A stretch of 14,073 nucleotides of DNA from Clostridiaceae bacterium. Its GTDB lineage: Bacteria > Bacillota > Clostridia > Saccharofermentanales > UBA5734. A model generated the notes under the pieces. The model was not told where the DNA came from. It saw nothing but the letters and a program-made list of their open reading frames with translations, and ran no database searches. A program made the position numbers and the translations under genes. Location of the stretch: contig JAAZFW010000033.1 in assembly GCA_012511525.1 (NCBI GenBank), positions 1-14,073 on the forward strand. The letters are read 5' to 3'. This document shows positions 1-6,654 of this stretch, piece after piece. Within the stretch, counting starts at the first letter, position 1. Each line of letters begins with the position of its first letter.

Positions 1-96
1 CTGGGCCGCGCCATGTTCAAGAAGCTCAAGGTCTACGCGGGCCCTGAACACGAGCAGGCGGCGCAGCAACCCGAAGCACTCAAGCTTTCGATTTAA
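1..96 (+). CDS. rplM: 50S ribosomal protein L13, C-terminal end (partial)
   Basis: This is the last 31 codons of a gene that begins before the window. The readable residues begin LGRAMFKKLKVYAGPEHEQA, which matches the conserved C-terminal end of L13 (a GR.M..KL.VY.G..H.H.AQ.P pattern), followed by a TAA stop. L13 is an early-assembling protein of the large ribosomal subunit. It lies 20 bases upstream of rpsI, and rplM-rpsI is a near-universal bacterial pair. The short tail after the conserved segment (QQPEALKLSI) is ordinary. The start, promoter and leader are outside the window. Confidence 0.93.
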   Translation: MGRAMFKKLKVYAGPEHEQAAQQPEALKLSI

Positions 97-106
97 GAGG
101 GAAGGA
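97..106 (+). promoter_or_regulatory. Ribosome binding site of rpsI
   Basis: A purine-rich GAGGGAAGGA lies ten bases before the ATG at 117. It supports that ATG as the start of rpsI and lies directly after the rplM stop codon. Confidence 0.7.
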
Positions 107-116
107 CTGAAAGAAG

Positions 117-527
117 ATGGCCGTGAAGAAAACCGCAAAAACTTATTTTTATGGAACCGGGCGCCGCAAGAATGCCGTTGCCTGTGTCCGCATGTACCCT
201 GGCAAGGGGCAGATCACAATCAACGACAAGGACATTGACGATTACTTCGGCATGGAGACACTCAAGCTGATTGTTCGCCAGCCCCTGGTCGCCACCAGTA
301 CGGAAAACCGCTTCGACCTGATCTGCAAGGTCATCGGCGGCGGTCTGTCCGGACAAGCCGGCGCCATCCGCCACGGTCTGGCCCGGGCCCTGGTTAAGGC
401 TGATGAAGAGGCTTTCAAAGCCGTCCTTAAGAAAGAGGGCTTCCTGACCCGCGACTCCCGGATGAAGGAAAGAAAGAAATACGGACTCAAGAAAGCCAGG
501 AAGGCTTCGCAGTTCTCGAAACGTTAA
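117..527 (+). CDS. rpsI: 30S ribosomal protein S9
   Basis: A complete 136-residue S9 protein of the small ribosomal subunit. Visible family hallmarks are the N-terminal GTGRRKNAVACVR segment (about residues 14-26), the IRHGLARAL helix (about residues 83-91), the basic RDSRMKERKKYGLKKAR stretch and the terminal SQFSKR. That C-terminal Lys-Arg tail reaches toward P-site tRNA in characterised ribosomes. The length is normal for the family. The gene follows rplM after 20 bases and is surely co-transcribed with it. A likely intrinsic terminator lies just downstream. L13 and S9 expression is usually set by a leader upstream of rplM, which is not in this window. Confidence 0.98.
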   Translation: MAVKKTAKTYFYGTGRRKNAVACVRMYPGKGQITINDKDIDDYFGMETLKLIVRQPLVATSTENRFDLICKVIGGGLSGQAGAIRHGLARALVKADEEAFKAVLKKEGFLTRDSRMKERKKYGLKKARKASQFSKR

Positions 528-558
528 TCGGACGCCTGACGGCGCACCGGATACTGGT

Positions 559-595
559 AAACGGGCCTGGGGCAGCGATGACCCGTGCCCGTTTT
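559..595 (+). terminator. Probable intrinsic terminator of rplM-rpsI
   Basis: AAACGGGC (559-566) pairs perfectly with GCCCGTTT (587-594). After a short mismatch, GGG (569-571) can pair with CCC (582-584). The right arm ends in TTTT, followed by CC. The position, about 30 bases after the rpsI stop, fits the end of the ribosomal protein operon. The short U-run makes this a moderate rather than a strong terminator, so read-through into the amidohydrolase gene is possible. No good promoter for that gene could be picked out in the gap. Confidence 0.6.
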
Positions 596-620
596 CCATT
601 CCGGCCTCTAGGAGGACCCT

Positions 621-1877
621 ATGCTTCTGATCACCAACGCCCAGATCCTGACCATGGCCGGCGAACCGGTCCGGAACGGCTACATCTGGATCGACCCGCC
701 CCGGATCCGAGAAATCGGCGCAGGGGAGCCACCCGCGGACCTGCTCGCCCGCCATACCGGGCCCCGCGTGGACGCCGGCGGCGGATGGCTGATACCCGGC
801 CTGATCGATGCCCATTGCCATATCGGCCTGTTTAACGACGGGCTGACACTCGAAGGCTATGACGCCAACGAGCAGTCGGATCCTGTGACGCCGCAGATGC
901 AGGCGATCGACGGCCTCTTTCACGATGACTGCTGCTTTTCGGAAGCCCTGGCCGCCGGCATCACCACTGTCATGACCGGGCCCGGCAGCGCCAATGTCCT
1001 GAGCGGCGCTTTTGCCCTGGTGCACACCACCGGACGGTCCGCCGACCAGATGGTGATCCGGAAAACGGCCGCGATCAAGGCTGCCCTGGGTGAAAACCCC
1101 AAGAAGACGCACGGCAAACGCGAACGTTCGCCCATGACCCGCATGGCCAACGCCGCGGTCCTGCGCCAGGCATTGATGCAGGCGAAGCACTACCAGGAGC
1201 AGCAAAAGCGCGGTGAGGCGGAGGGTAAAAAAGACACGGTTCCAGACGCGCGCTGGGACGCGCTCGGGCCGCTGCTCAGGGGCGAGCTGCCCTTGAAGAT
1301 TCACGCCCACCGCAGCGACGATATCCTGACAGCCGTCCGGATCGCCAACGAGTTCGGTCTAAGCTACACCCTGGACCATTGTACGGAAGGCTACCTGATC
1401 GCCGACTTGCTGGCGGAGGCCTACAAGATGGGCCTGCAGGACGGGTACGGCTTAGGCGAACCGGGCAAAGGACGGCTCGTAGGCGTGATCACCGGCCCGA
1501 TCATCTCGGACCGCAGCAAGCCTGAACTGTCGCGCGCCAGCATCGAAAACCCGGCTGCCCTGGCCCGGGCAGGCCTGCCCATGGCGATCATGACCGACCA
1601 TCCCGTGATCCCGGAGCAATTCCTGGCCCTGAGCGCCGCGGCCGCCATCAAGGGCGGCCTGACGCCTGACGAAGCTTTGCAGGCGATCACGATCCAGGCT
1701 GCGCGCATCTGCGGCATTGCGGATGAGCGGGGCAGCCTGGAAAACGGGAAAATAGCCGATCTGGTCTTGTTCAGCGCACACCCGTTCGACTGCCTGTGCC
1801 AGACTCGCCTCGTCCTGGTCGACGGCCTCGTCGCCTGGCGCGACCGTCAAACCACCTGGCCAGATAACCTGGCATGA
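621..1877 (+). CDS. Amidohydrolase, imidazolonepropionase-like metal-dependent hydrolase
   Basis: A 418-residue member of the amidohydrolase superfamily, a TIM-barrel metalloenzyme flanked by a small beta-sandwich. The N-terminal strand (LLITNAQILTM) leads to the metal site HxH at His65/His67 in PGLIDAHCH. Other likely ligands or catalytic residues are His228/His230 (KIHAH), His253 (DHCTEG) and Asp326 (MTDHPV). The C-terminal GSLENGKIADLVLF returns to the sandwich. It resembles the clostridial amidohydrolases usually grouped with HutI-like enzymes; the conserved TGPGSANVLSG and ENPK segments fit that group. The substrate is unknown, and no hut genes are adjacent. The loop at about residues 266-290 looks longer than I recall for relatives. 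The start is fixed by AGGAGG at 610-615. Its stop overlaps the next start (ATGA), so it is probably co-translated with tsaE. Confidence 0.85.
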   Translation: MLLITNAQILTMAGEPVRNGYIWIDPPRIREIGAGEPPADLLARHTGPRVDAGGGWLIPGLIDAHCHIGLFNDGLTLEGYDANEQSDPVTPQMQAIDGLFHDDCCFSEALAAGITTVMTGPGSANVLSGAFALVHTTGRSADQMVIRKTAAIKAALGENPKKTHGKRERSPMTRMANAAVLRQALMQAKHYQEQQKRGEAEGKKDTVPDARWDALGPLLRGELPLKIHAHRSDDILTAVRIANEFGLSYTLDHCTEGYLIADLLAEAYKMGLQDGYGLGEPGKGRLVGVITGPIISDRSKPELSRASIENPAALARAGLPMAIMTDHPVIPEQFLALSAAAAIKGGLTPDEALQAITIQAARICGIADERGSLENGKIADLVLFSAHPFDCLCQTRLVLVDGLVAWRDRQTTWPDNLA

Positions 1878-2413
1878 TCCGTATCCTTCAAAGCGGCGCT
1901 CATGAACCGTGGGTCATCCTGAGCGAGCGGCCTGCCGACACCGAATGGTTCGGCTTTCTGCTGGCAGGACAGCTGCCGGACCATGCCGTTCTGAGCCTGA
2001 ACGGCGACCTGGGTGCCGGGAAAACCGCCCTGACCCGCGGCCTGGCTGCCGGACTGGGTTGCCGGGGCGCCGTGTCCAGCCCGACGTTTACACTCCTCAT
2101 GGAGCATCCGGCGGATCCGGATGGAAAAGCCCTGTATCATTTCGACGTGTACCGCCTGGATGGCCCCGATGCGTTTATCGAGAGCGGTTTAGATGAATAT
2201 TTTGATATGGGTGGCGTTTGTGTCGTCGAATGGGGCGAACGCATCGCTGCGGTTCTGCCGTCGCGTGCGATCTGGATCCGCCTGACGGTTCCGGATCCGG
2301 ACCAGCCTTCGCTAAGACGCATCGAGCTTGTCTGGCCCGATGGATGCAAACCGATTCGGGCGCTGACGCGTCAGATCGAGGAGGCGATCGGCCATGCTGA
2401 TTCTAGCCTGTGA
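1874..2413 (+). CDS. tsaE: tRNA threonylcarbamoyladenosine biosynthesis ATPase TsaE
   Basis: A 179-residue P-loop protein. The Walker A motif GDLGAGKT is at residues 44-51, followed by SSPTFTL (68-74), HFDVYRL (89-95) and VVEWGER (117-123), the ordered signature of TsaE (YjeE/YdiB). TsaE is a cytoplasmic ATPase that works with TsaB and TsaD to transfer threonylcarbamoyl to A37 of ANN-decoding tRNAs (t6A). The ATG overlaps the stop of the amidohydrolase gene by four bases and has only a weak Shine-Dalgarno sequence, so translation is probably coupled to the upstream gene. The segment before the P-loop is somewhat long, which leaves slight doubt about the exact start. The 3' end overlaps tsaB by 20 bases. 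Confidence 0.95.
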   Translation: MIRILQSGAHEPWVILSERPADTEWFGFLLAGQLPDHAVLSLNGDLGAGKTALTRGLAAGLGCRGAVSSPTFTLLMEHPADPDGKALYHFDVYRLDGPDAFIESGLDEYFDMGGVCVVEWGERIAAVLPSRAIWIRLTVPDPDQPSLRRIELVWPDGCKPIRALTRQIEEAIGHADSSL

Positions 2414-3092
2414 CACCGCGGGGCCGGCCGTAGGCGCGGCACTCTGGCAAGATGACAAAATAATCGCGCTGGCCCAGCGCGACATCGGCAGGATCCATGC
2501 GGCAACCTTCATGCCGATGGTGGCGAACCTGCTGCGCGATGCCGGATTCAAGGCCAGTCAGATCGACTGTTTTGCCGTGACCACCGGTCCCGGATCCTTC
2601 ACGGGCATCCGCATCGGAATGAGCGCCGTCAAGGCGATGGCATACGCGGCCCGGGCCCCCGTGGTTGGCTATTCATCGCTGGAGGTGCTGGCCTGGCCTT
2701 GGCGGCGATTGCCCTGCCTGATTGTTTGCCCGGTGTTGGACGCCCGCAACAGCCGCATCTACAGCGCGGCCTGGCTGGAGGACACATGCCTGGTCGAACC
2801 GGCCAACCGCCCGGCTGACGAATTTTGCCGCCAACTGGACACGCTGGCCGATCGGGTCGGACGCGGCTGCCAGGTCTTGCTGGTCGGCGACCCCCTGCCC
2901 TCAGGCTGTCCGGACATCGACCTGCCCCTAGTCCCGGCTCCTGGCCACAGCGGTGCGCTGCGCGTGGCCGCCCTGGCTGAAATGGCATCCCAAGCCTTTC
3001 GTGCGGGCGCAACCCAGACGGCTGCCGCCCTGACTGCCGAATACCTGGCGGTTCCGGCTGCTGAGCGTCTGCGGCAAAAGCCCCATGGCTGA
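2394..3092 (+). CDS. tsaB: tRNA t6A biosynthesis protein TsaB
   Basis: A 232-residue protein of the ASKHA/HSP70-actin fold. The N-terminal strand LILACDTAG and the signature GPGSFTGIRIG at residues 65-75 identify TsaB (YeaZ). TsaB is the non-catalytic scaffold that dimerises with TsaD and recruits TsaE for t6A formation. A GAGGAGG site at 2378-2384, inside the end of tsaE, sits nine bases before the ATG and supports this start. The gene overlaps tsaE by 20 bases. The C-terminal half is less conserved, as is usual for the family, and ends with the AEYLAVPAAE segment, resembling the P.YLR..A pattern of relatives. tsaD, often next in such clusters, is not present in this window. Confidence 0.95.
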   Translation: MLILACDTAGPAVGAALWQDDKIIALAQRDIGRIHAATFMPMVANLLRDAGFKASQIDCFAVTTGPGSFTGIRIGMSAVKAMAYAARAPVVGYSSLEVLAWPWRRLPCLIVCPVLDARNSRIYSAAWLEDTCLVEPANRPADEFCRQLDTLADRVGRGCQVLLVGDPLPSGCPDIDLPLVPAPGHSGALRVAALAEMASQAFRAGATQTAAALTAEYLAVPAAERLRQKPHG

Positions 3093-3103
3093 CAGCCGGA
3101 ATC

Positions 3104-3108
3104 GGGAG
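3104..3108 (+). promoter_or_regulatory. Ribosome binding site that favours the inner start of rimI
   Basis: GGGAG lies nine bases before the ATG at 3118. The alternative ATG at 3085, which would overlap tsaB, has no comparable site. The protein from 3118 begins MIRPAEAGDLPAL, the typical beginning of a GNAT domain. Confidence 0.5.
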
Positions 3109-3117
3109 CCGGACCTG

Positions 3118-3594
3118 ATGATCCGTCCGGCCGAAGCGGGAGATCTGCCCGCTCTCGCCGCTCTGGAAAAAGACGGTTCCGGGCTGCCCTGGAGCCTTGA
3201 GAGCCTGACACAGGACCTTGCCGGCAACCCGGCGGCCCGTTACTGGGTCGCCTGCGACCAGGATAATCGGCCGGTCGCCTATCTGGCCTGCCATGTCGTT
3301 CTCGATGAAGCCGACCTGGTTAACCTGGTAGTCTGCCCCGCGCTGCGGCGCCGGGGAATCGGGCGCAAATTGCTGCAGTACATGCAAACGCAGCTTGCCG
3401 GCGAAGGCGTGCACAAACTTTTTCTCGATGTGCGCGAGCACAACGCCCCGGCTCTTCAGCTCTATCGGTGGTTTGGCTGCCGCGCGGTCGGTCGGCGCGC
3501 CGCCTATTATGGGGATACCGGTGAGTCTGCCATCATAATGTTGAAAGAATTTGGGCAAAACGACGAATATATTATTCAACATGACAATAAATAA
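3118..3594 (+). CDS. rimI: GNAT N-acetyltransferase, RimI type
   Basis: From the ATG at 3118 this is a 158-residue single GNAT domain; an upstream in-frame ATG at 3085 would give 169 residues. It begins with the usual MIRPAEAGDLPAL strand-helix. Its acetyl-CoA pyrophosphate-binding loop is VVCPALRRRGIGRKLLQYM (RRRGIG, an R/Q-x-x-G-x-G/A match), followed by LDVREHNAPALQLYRWFGC, the RimI-like LEVR..N..A..LY...GF segment. RimI acetylates the N-terminus of ribosomal protein S18 in characterised bacteria. The placement directly after tsaE-tsaB is the classical RimI context, which strengthens the name, but the real substrate is not shown by sequence. The C-terminal tail EYIIQHDNK is low in GC compared with the rest. 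Confidence 0.85.
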   Translation: MIRPAEAGDLPALAALEKDGSGLPWSLESLTQDLAGNPAARYWVACDQDNRPVAYLACHVVLDEADLVNLVVCPALRRRGIGRKLLQYMQTQLAGEGVHKLFLDVREHNAPALQLYRWFGCRAVGRRAAYYGDTGESAIIMLKEFGQNDEYIIQHDNK

Positions 3595-3612
3595 GGGTTG
3601 ATTTCCATCATG

Positions 3613-3642
3613 TTGACAAAAACTGCCTATGCACACTATACT
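3613..3642 (+). promoter_or_regulatory. Sigma-A type promoter for the HPr-uvrC operon
   Basis: A perfect -35 hexamer TTGACA (3613-3618) is followed after 18 bases by TATACT (3637-3642), a five-of-six match to TATAAT. The stretch is AT-rich within otherwise GC-rich DNA. Transcription would start near 3649, giving a leader of about 75 bases before the HPr-like gene. The promoter sits right after rimI, so it separates the t6A cluster from the HPr-uvrC-phosphoesterase group. Confidence 0.75.
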
Positions 3643-3710
3643 AAGGCTATTGAAAACCGTCATACCGTGAATTTATTTACATTGAGCGAACCGGGAGATG
3701 GCTTTTCTTG

Positions 3711-3717
3711 AGGGAGG
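3711..3717 (+). promoter_or_regulatory. Ribosome binding site setting the HPr-like start at 3725
   Basis: AGGGAGG ends seven bases before the ATG at 3725. It lies inside the longer in-frame reading from 3698, which is therefore not the likely start. Starting at 3725 also places Gln and Ser exactly at HPr positions 15 and 46. Confidence 0.8.
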
Positions 3718-3724
3718 ACGAAAA

Positions 3725-3985
3725 ATGGTCAGCAGAACCGTTCTTTTCAATTGCGACGAAGCCTTGCAGATGAAAGCCGTTGCGGTGCTCATTCAAAAAG
3801 CATCGGCTTTCCGTTCCAGCATTTGGCTCTCCCGCGGTGAGCGACGGGCCAATGCCAAGAGCCTGCTCGGCGTGATGTCCCTGGGCATCGAGAATGCGGC
3901 CGAGCTGCAGATCACAGCAGAAGGCAGCGATGAGGCGGAAGCCATCGATGCGATTGCATCCTACCTGGCCCAACCCGAATTCTAA
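3725..3985 (+). CDS. HPr-family protein lacking the PTS histidine (Crh-like)
   Basis: An 86-residue HPr-fold protein (MVSRTVLF start). The C-terminal half is typical HPr: RANAKSLLGVMSLG places the regulatory serine at Ser46, and ELQITAEGSDEAEAIDAI matches the last strand and helix. The active-site loop, normally GLHARPA around His15, reads EALQMKA here. His15 is Gln, Arg17 is Lys and Pro18 is Ala, so transfer of PEP-derived phosphate by PTS Enzyme I should not occur. Gln15 with intact Ser46 is the pattern of Bacillus Crh, a regulator phosphorylated only by HPr kinase that acts with CcpA. I infer a regulatory rather than transport role. No HPr kinase or PTS gene is in the window. The gene is first after its own promoter, and its stop overlaps a short ORF leading to uvrC. 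A diverged, non-functional HPr is the alternative. Confidence 0.85.
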   Translation: MVSRTVLFNCDEALQMKAVAVLIQKASAFRSSIWLSRGERRANAKSLLGVMSLGIENAAELQITAEGSDEAEAIDAIASYLAQPEF

Positions 3986-4011
3986 TGGCGCGTACCCATC
4001 CGGCTCCCTGA
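3985..4011 (+). other. Eight-codon minicistron bridging the HPr-like gene and uvrC
   Basis: The A of the HPr-like stop TAA is also the A of an ATG (TAATG, 3983-3987). That ATG opens an eight-codon frame encoding MARTHPAP, whose TGA at 4009-4011 supplies the first base of the uvrC ATG (TGATG). No Shine-Dalgarno sequence is visible for either ATG. The layout would allow ribosomes finishing the HPr-like gene to reinitiate twice and reach uvrC. It may also be chance, given that the gap is only 25 bases. Confidence 0.35.
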
Positions 4012-5927
4012 TGCCTCATCCGTTCGAAAACAGGCTCGATCTCGTACCGCAGGACCCAGGCGTATATCTGATGAAGGACGCCTCGGGTTCTGTTATTTAT
4101 GTCGGAAAAGCAAATAATCTGCGTCAGCGGCTGCGCAGCTATTTTGCCGCGAATCCGCAAGGCAACGCCAAAGTCCAGGCCATGATCGCCCGGATTTGCG
4201 ATTTTTCAACGATCATCTGCGCGCACGAACTGGAAGCTTTGGTGCTCGAATCGACCCTGATCAAGAAGCACATGCCTCCATACAACATCCTGCTTCGTGA
4301 CGACCGTGACTATCCGTATATCCGCGTCACGATGAACGAGATGTATCCGCGCGTCCTGAAAGCGTTTCGGATCGGGCCTGACCGCAGCGAGGGCGCCCGT
4401 TATTTCGGGCCGTACCTGGCCGGTGACGTCGCCCAGGCGCTGGATGCGCTTCGCGCCATCTTTCCGCTTAAAACATGCCGCAGGGTGCTGCCGCGGGATA
4501 TCGGCAAGGAACGGCCCTGTTTGAATTACTATATCGGGCGCTGCATCGGACCCTGCAAAGGCGATGTGCCGGCTGAAGATTACCGCCAGGTCATGACGCG
4601 CATCTGCCGATTTTTCGAAGGGCAGACTTCCGACGTGCTGTCCGCCCTGCAAGCAGAAATGACATCGGCCGCGGACCGCCTGGCTTTTGAAGAAGCTGCC
4701 CGGATCCGCGACCGCATCCAGGCACTGGAGAAGCTGATGCAAAAGCAGACCGTGGTGGACAGCCACCCGGTCGATCGTGATGTGATCGGATTTTGCGGCA
4801 ACGGCAGTGAGATCTGCCTGCAGAAACTGGAAATCCGCCAGGGCCGGCTGGTGGCAGCTGCCGCGTTTTTCTGGCCGGACAGCGATCTCGATCCGTCTGA
4901 CGTGGTGCGCGCGTTTATCGTGCAGCACTATCCGGATACCGCCTGGATTCCTCCGGAAATCCTGTTGCCCGCATCGCCGGCCGATTTGCCGGCCGTGACC
5001 GATTACCTGGAAAGTCTCCGGCATGGCCGCTGCGTGCTGCGCGTGCCTCAGCGCGGGCGGGGCGCGGCCCTGCTGCAGATGGCGAAGGCCAATGCCGCCG
5101 AATCGCTGCGCCGGCATACCCTTCAGGGCGGTTCAAAGCAGACCGCGCTGCAGGAAACGCTCAAGCTCCTGTCCGAGCTGCTGGAACTGCCGCAGCCGCC
5201 GCACCGGATCGAGGCGCTGGACATTTCCCACATGGGTGCCCAGGATGTCGCCGCCGGCCTGGTTGTTTTCGAGGACGGACGTCCGTCCCGGCGTCACTAC
5301 CGCCATTTCAAGCTCGAGTCGCATAACGGGCCCGACGATTACGAGGCGATGCGCCAGACGCTGCGCCGCCGTCTCGCCCGTCTGGACGATCCAAAGTTCG
5401 GGGCGCTGCCGGACCTGATCCTGGCAGACGGCGGCATCGGCCAGGTTCGCGCCCTGGCCCAGGTGCTGGAGGACCAAAAGCTTGGCGTTCCGGTCGCCGG
5501 CATGGTCAAAGATGACCGGCACCGCACGCGGGGCCTGGTGACATTGTCGGGCCGGATCATCGGACTAAGGACCTTGCCGGACGGCGCTCCGCTTCAGCTG
5601 GCCGACAGAGCGAGGGAGGAGACGGGTGCGGAACTGGACGCCGGTGAACGGCTCGCCCTGCTGCGCCTGTTGACCGCGATCCAGGACGAGGCACACCGTT
5701 TCGCCGGCCGTTACCAGTCCCAGCTCCACCAGAAGCGGCAAACCCGTTTTTCCCTGGAGGCTATTCCCGGAGTCGGACCGGCTCGCCGGCGGCTGCTGCT
5801 GAAGCACTTCGCCACAATCAAGCAGGTTTCCCAGGCCGCTTTGCCGGACTTGCAGGCCGTCAAGGGTCTCGGGGCTGCCGCCGCTGCCGCTGTATATAAG
5901 CATTTTCATTCGAATGAGGAGACCTGA
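4011..5927 (+). CDS. uvrC: Excinuclease ABC subunit C
   Basis: A 638-residue UvrC, the dual-incision nuclease of nucleotide excision repair, which acts on UvrB-DNA complexes. Domains in order: GIY-YIG nuclease (GVY at 17-19, YVG at 30-32, Arg40, probable catalytic Glu80); four cysteines at 156, 170, 178 and 182, matching the Fe-S/zinc site of UvrC; the UvrB-binding UVR helix pair at about 207-242; an RNase H-like 5'-incision domain with Asp404 (DISHMG), Asp473 (LADGG) and His562 (DEAHRF) as the likely triad; and tandem helix-hairpin-helix motifs at about 584-632. Length is normal. The frame stays open upstream to 3894, but the ATG at 4011 starts the conserved region and avoids a large overlap with the HPr-like gene. 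There is no good ribosome binding site, so coupling to the upstream gene is likely. Confidence 0.97.
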   Translation: MPHPFENRLDLVPQDPGVYLMKDASGSVIYVGKANNLRQRLRSYFAANPQGNAKVQAMIARICDFSTIICAHELEALVLESTLIKKHMPPYNILLRDDRDYPYIRVTMNEMYPRVLKAFRIGPDRSEGARYFGPYLAGDVAQALDALRAIFPLKTCRRVLPRDIGKERPCLNYYIGRCIGPCKGDVPAEDYRQVMTRICRFFEGQTSDVLSALQAEMTSAADRLAFEEAARIRDRIQALEKLMQKQTVVDSHPVDRDVIGFCGNGSEICLQKLEIRQGRLVAAAAFFWPDSDLDPSDVVRAFIVQHYPDTAWIPPEILLPASPADLPAVTDYLESLRHGRCVLRVPQRGRGAALLQMAKANAAESLRRHTLQGGSKQTALQETLKLLSELLELPQPPHRIEALDISHMGAQDVAAGLVVFEDGRPSRRHYRHFKLESHNGPDDYEAMRQTLRRRLARLDDPKFGALPDLILADGGIGQVRALAQVLEDQKLGVPVAGMVKDDRHRTRGLVTLSGRIIGLRTLPDGAPLQLADRAREETGAELDAGERLALLRLLTAIQDEAHRFAGRYQSQLHQKRQTRFSLEAIPGVGPARRRLLLKHFATIKQVSQAALPDLQAVKGLGAAAAAAVYKHFHSNEET

Positions 5928-5931
5928 CGAT

Positions 5932-6651
5932 ATGGCCGTTTTCGCAATAGCCGATCTGCACCTGGGGTTTGGCGTCAGCAAGCCCATGTCGGTGTTCGGC
6001 ACGCGCTGGGAGGGTCACGAGCAGCTTCTGGCCGAGCGCTGGCAGGAGGCGGTCGCCCCGGGCGACACCGTCCTGATCCCGGGTGACATATCCTGGGCCA
6101 TGACGCTGGAGGAGGCTTTGCCGGACCTCAGCTACCTGGATCGCCTGCCGGGGCGAAAAATCCTGTCCCGCGGCAATCACGACTACTGGTGGACATCCCT
6201 GGCAAAAATCGAGCGTTTCTGCCGCGAAATGGCACTGGAATCGCTCACCTTTATGCGCAACAACAGCTTTGCCGTCGGACCGGACATCCAAGTCTGCGGA
6301 ACGCGTGGCTGGCTGGTGCCGGAAGATCCGGAGTTCCAGCCTGAAGACGAGAAAATCTATCTGCGTGAAGCCGGCCGCCTGCAGTTGTCCCTCGAAGCGG
6401 CCGTCAAAACGGACGGATCGGCGCTGCGGCGCATCGTTTGCCTGCATTATCCGCCGTTCGGGCGGACCGGACAGCCAACCTTGTTTACCGAATTGCTGAG
6501 CCGACACGAAGCCGGCCTATGTGTGTACGGCCATATCCACGGCGCCGTGCGGGAACCGGCCGTGCCGGAAATCCCGGGCGCGCGCGCCTACAGGCTGGTT
6601 GCCGCCGATTACCTGAATTTCAGGCCATTGCGCCTGGACGACCTGGTCTGA
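5932..6651 (+). CDS. Calcineurin-like metallophosphoesterase
   Basis: A 239-residue protein with all five blocks of the calcineurin-like phosphoesterase fold: DLH (Asp8, His10), GD (51-52), GNHD (81-84), His172 in CLHYPPFG, and GHIH (200-203). These residues bind two metal ions. It resembles the stand-alone predicted phosphohydrolases of Bacillota (COG1768-like); the substrate is unknown. No signal peptide or membrane segment is seen, so it is probably cytoplasmic. The ATG at 5932 is preferred over the in-frame one at 5914 because GAGGAG at 5916-5921 is correctly spaced for it and the DLH motif then sits at the usual distance from the N-terminus. It begins four bases after the uvrC stop and is surely co-transcribed with it. 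A role in DNA repair is possible from context but not shown. Confidence 0.9.
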   Translation: MAVFAIADLHLGFGVSKPMSVFGTRWEGHEQLLAERWQEAVAPGDTVLIPGDISWAMTLEEALPDLSYLDRLPGRKILSRGNHDYWWTSLAKIERFCREMALESLTFMRNNSFAVGPDIQVCGTRGWLVPEDPEFQPEDEKIYLREAGRLQLSLEAAVKTDGSALRRIVCLHYPPFGRTGQPTLFTELLSRHEAGLCVYGHIHGAVREPAVPEIPGARAYRLVAADYLNFRPLRLDDLV

Positions 6652-6654
6652 CGG

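Noticed and set aside
528..620. Search for a promoter of the amidohydrolase-tsaE-tsaB-rimI group
   Set aside because: No acceptable -35/-10 pair was found in the gap. Read-through past the moderate terminator is a possible explanation, so no promoter is called.
93..1310. A 405-codon open frame on the - strand across rpsI and the amidohydrolase gene
   Set aside because: It lies opposite two clear genes, shows no family motif, and is the expected product of GC-rich codon use with few antisense stops.
2629..3663. A 344-codon - strand open frame opposite tsaB and rimI
   Set aside because: Low-complexity Arg/Pro/Gly-rich translation, no domain pattern, fully antisense to recognised genes.
3651..3664. 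Possible cre (CcpA-binding) site TGAAAACCGTCATA in the HPr leader
   Set aside because: The central CG is shifted by one base relative to the consensus and the right half does not match. One weak match is not enough to call it.
3698..3724. Upstream in-frame start of the HPr-like gene
   Set aside because: The Shine-Dalgarno sequence lies inside this stretch and fits the ATG at 3725. HPr-family proteins start right before the first strand.
3894..4010. N-terminal extension of uvrC by 39 residues
   Set aside because: It would overlap most of the HPr-like gene's 3' end out of frame, and its residues have no similarity to UvrC. Conservation begins after the ATG at 4011.
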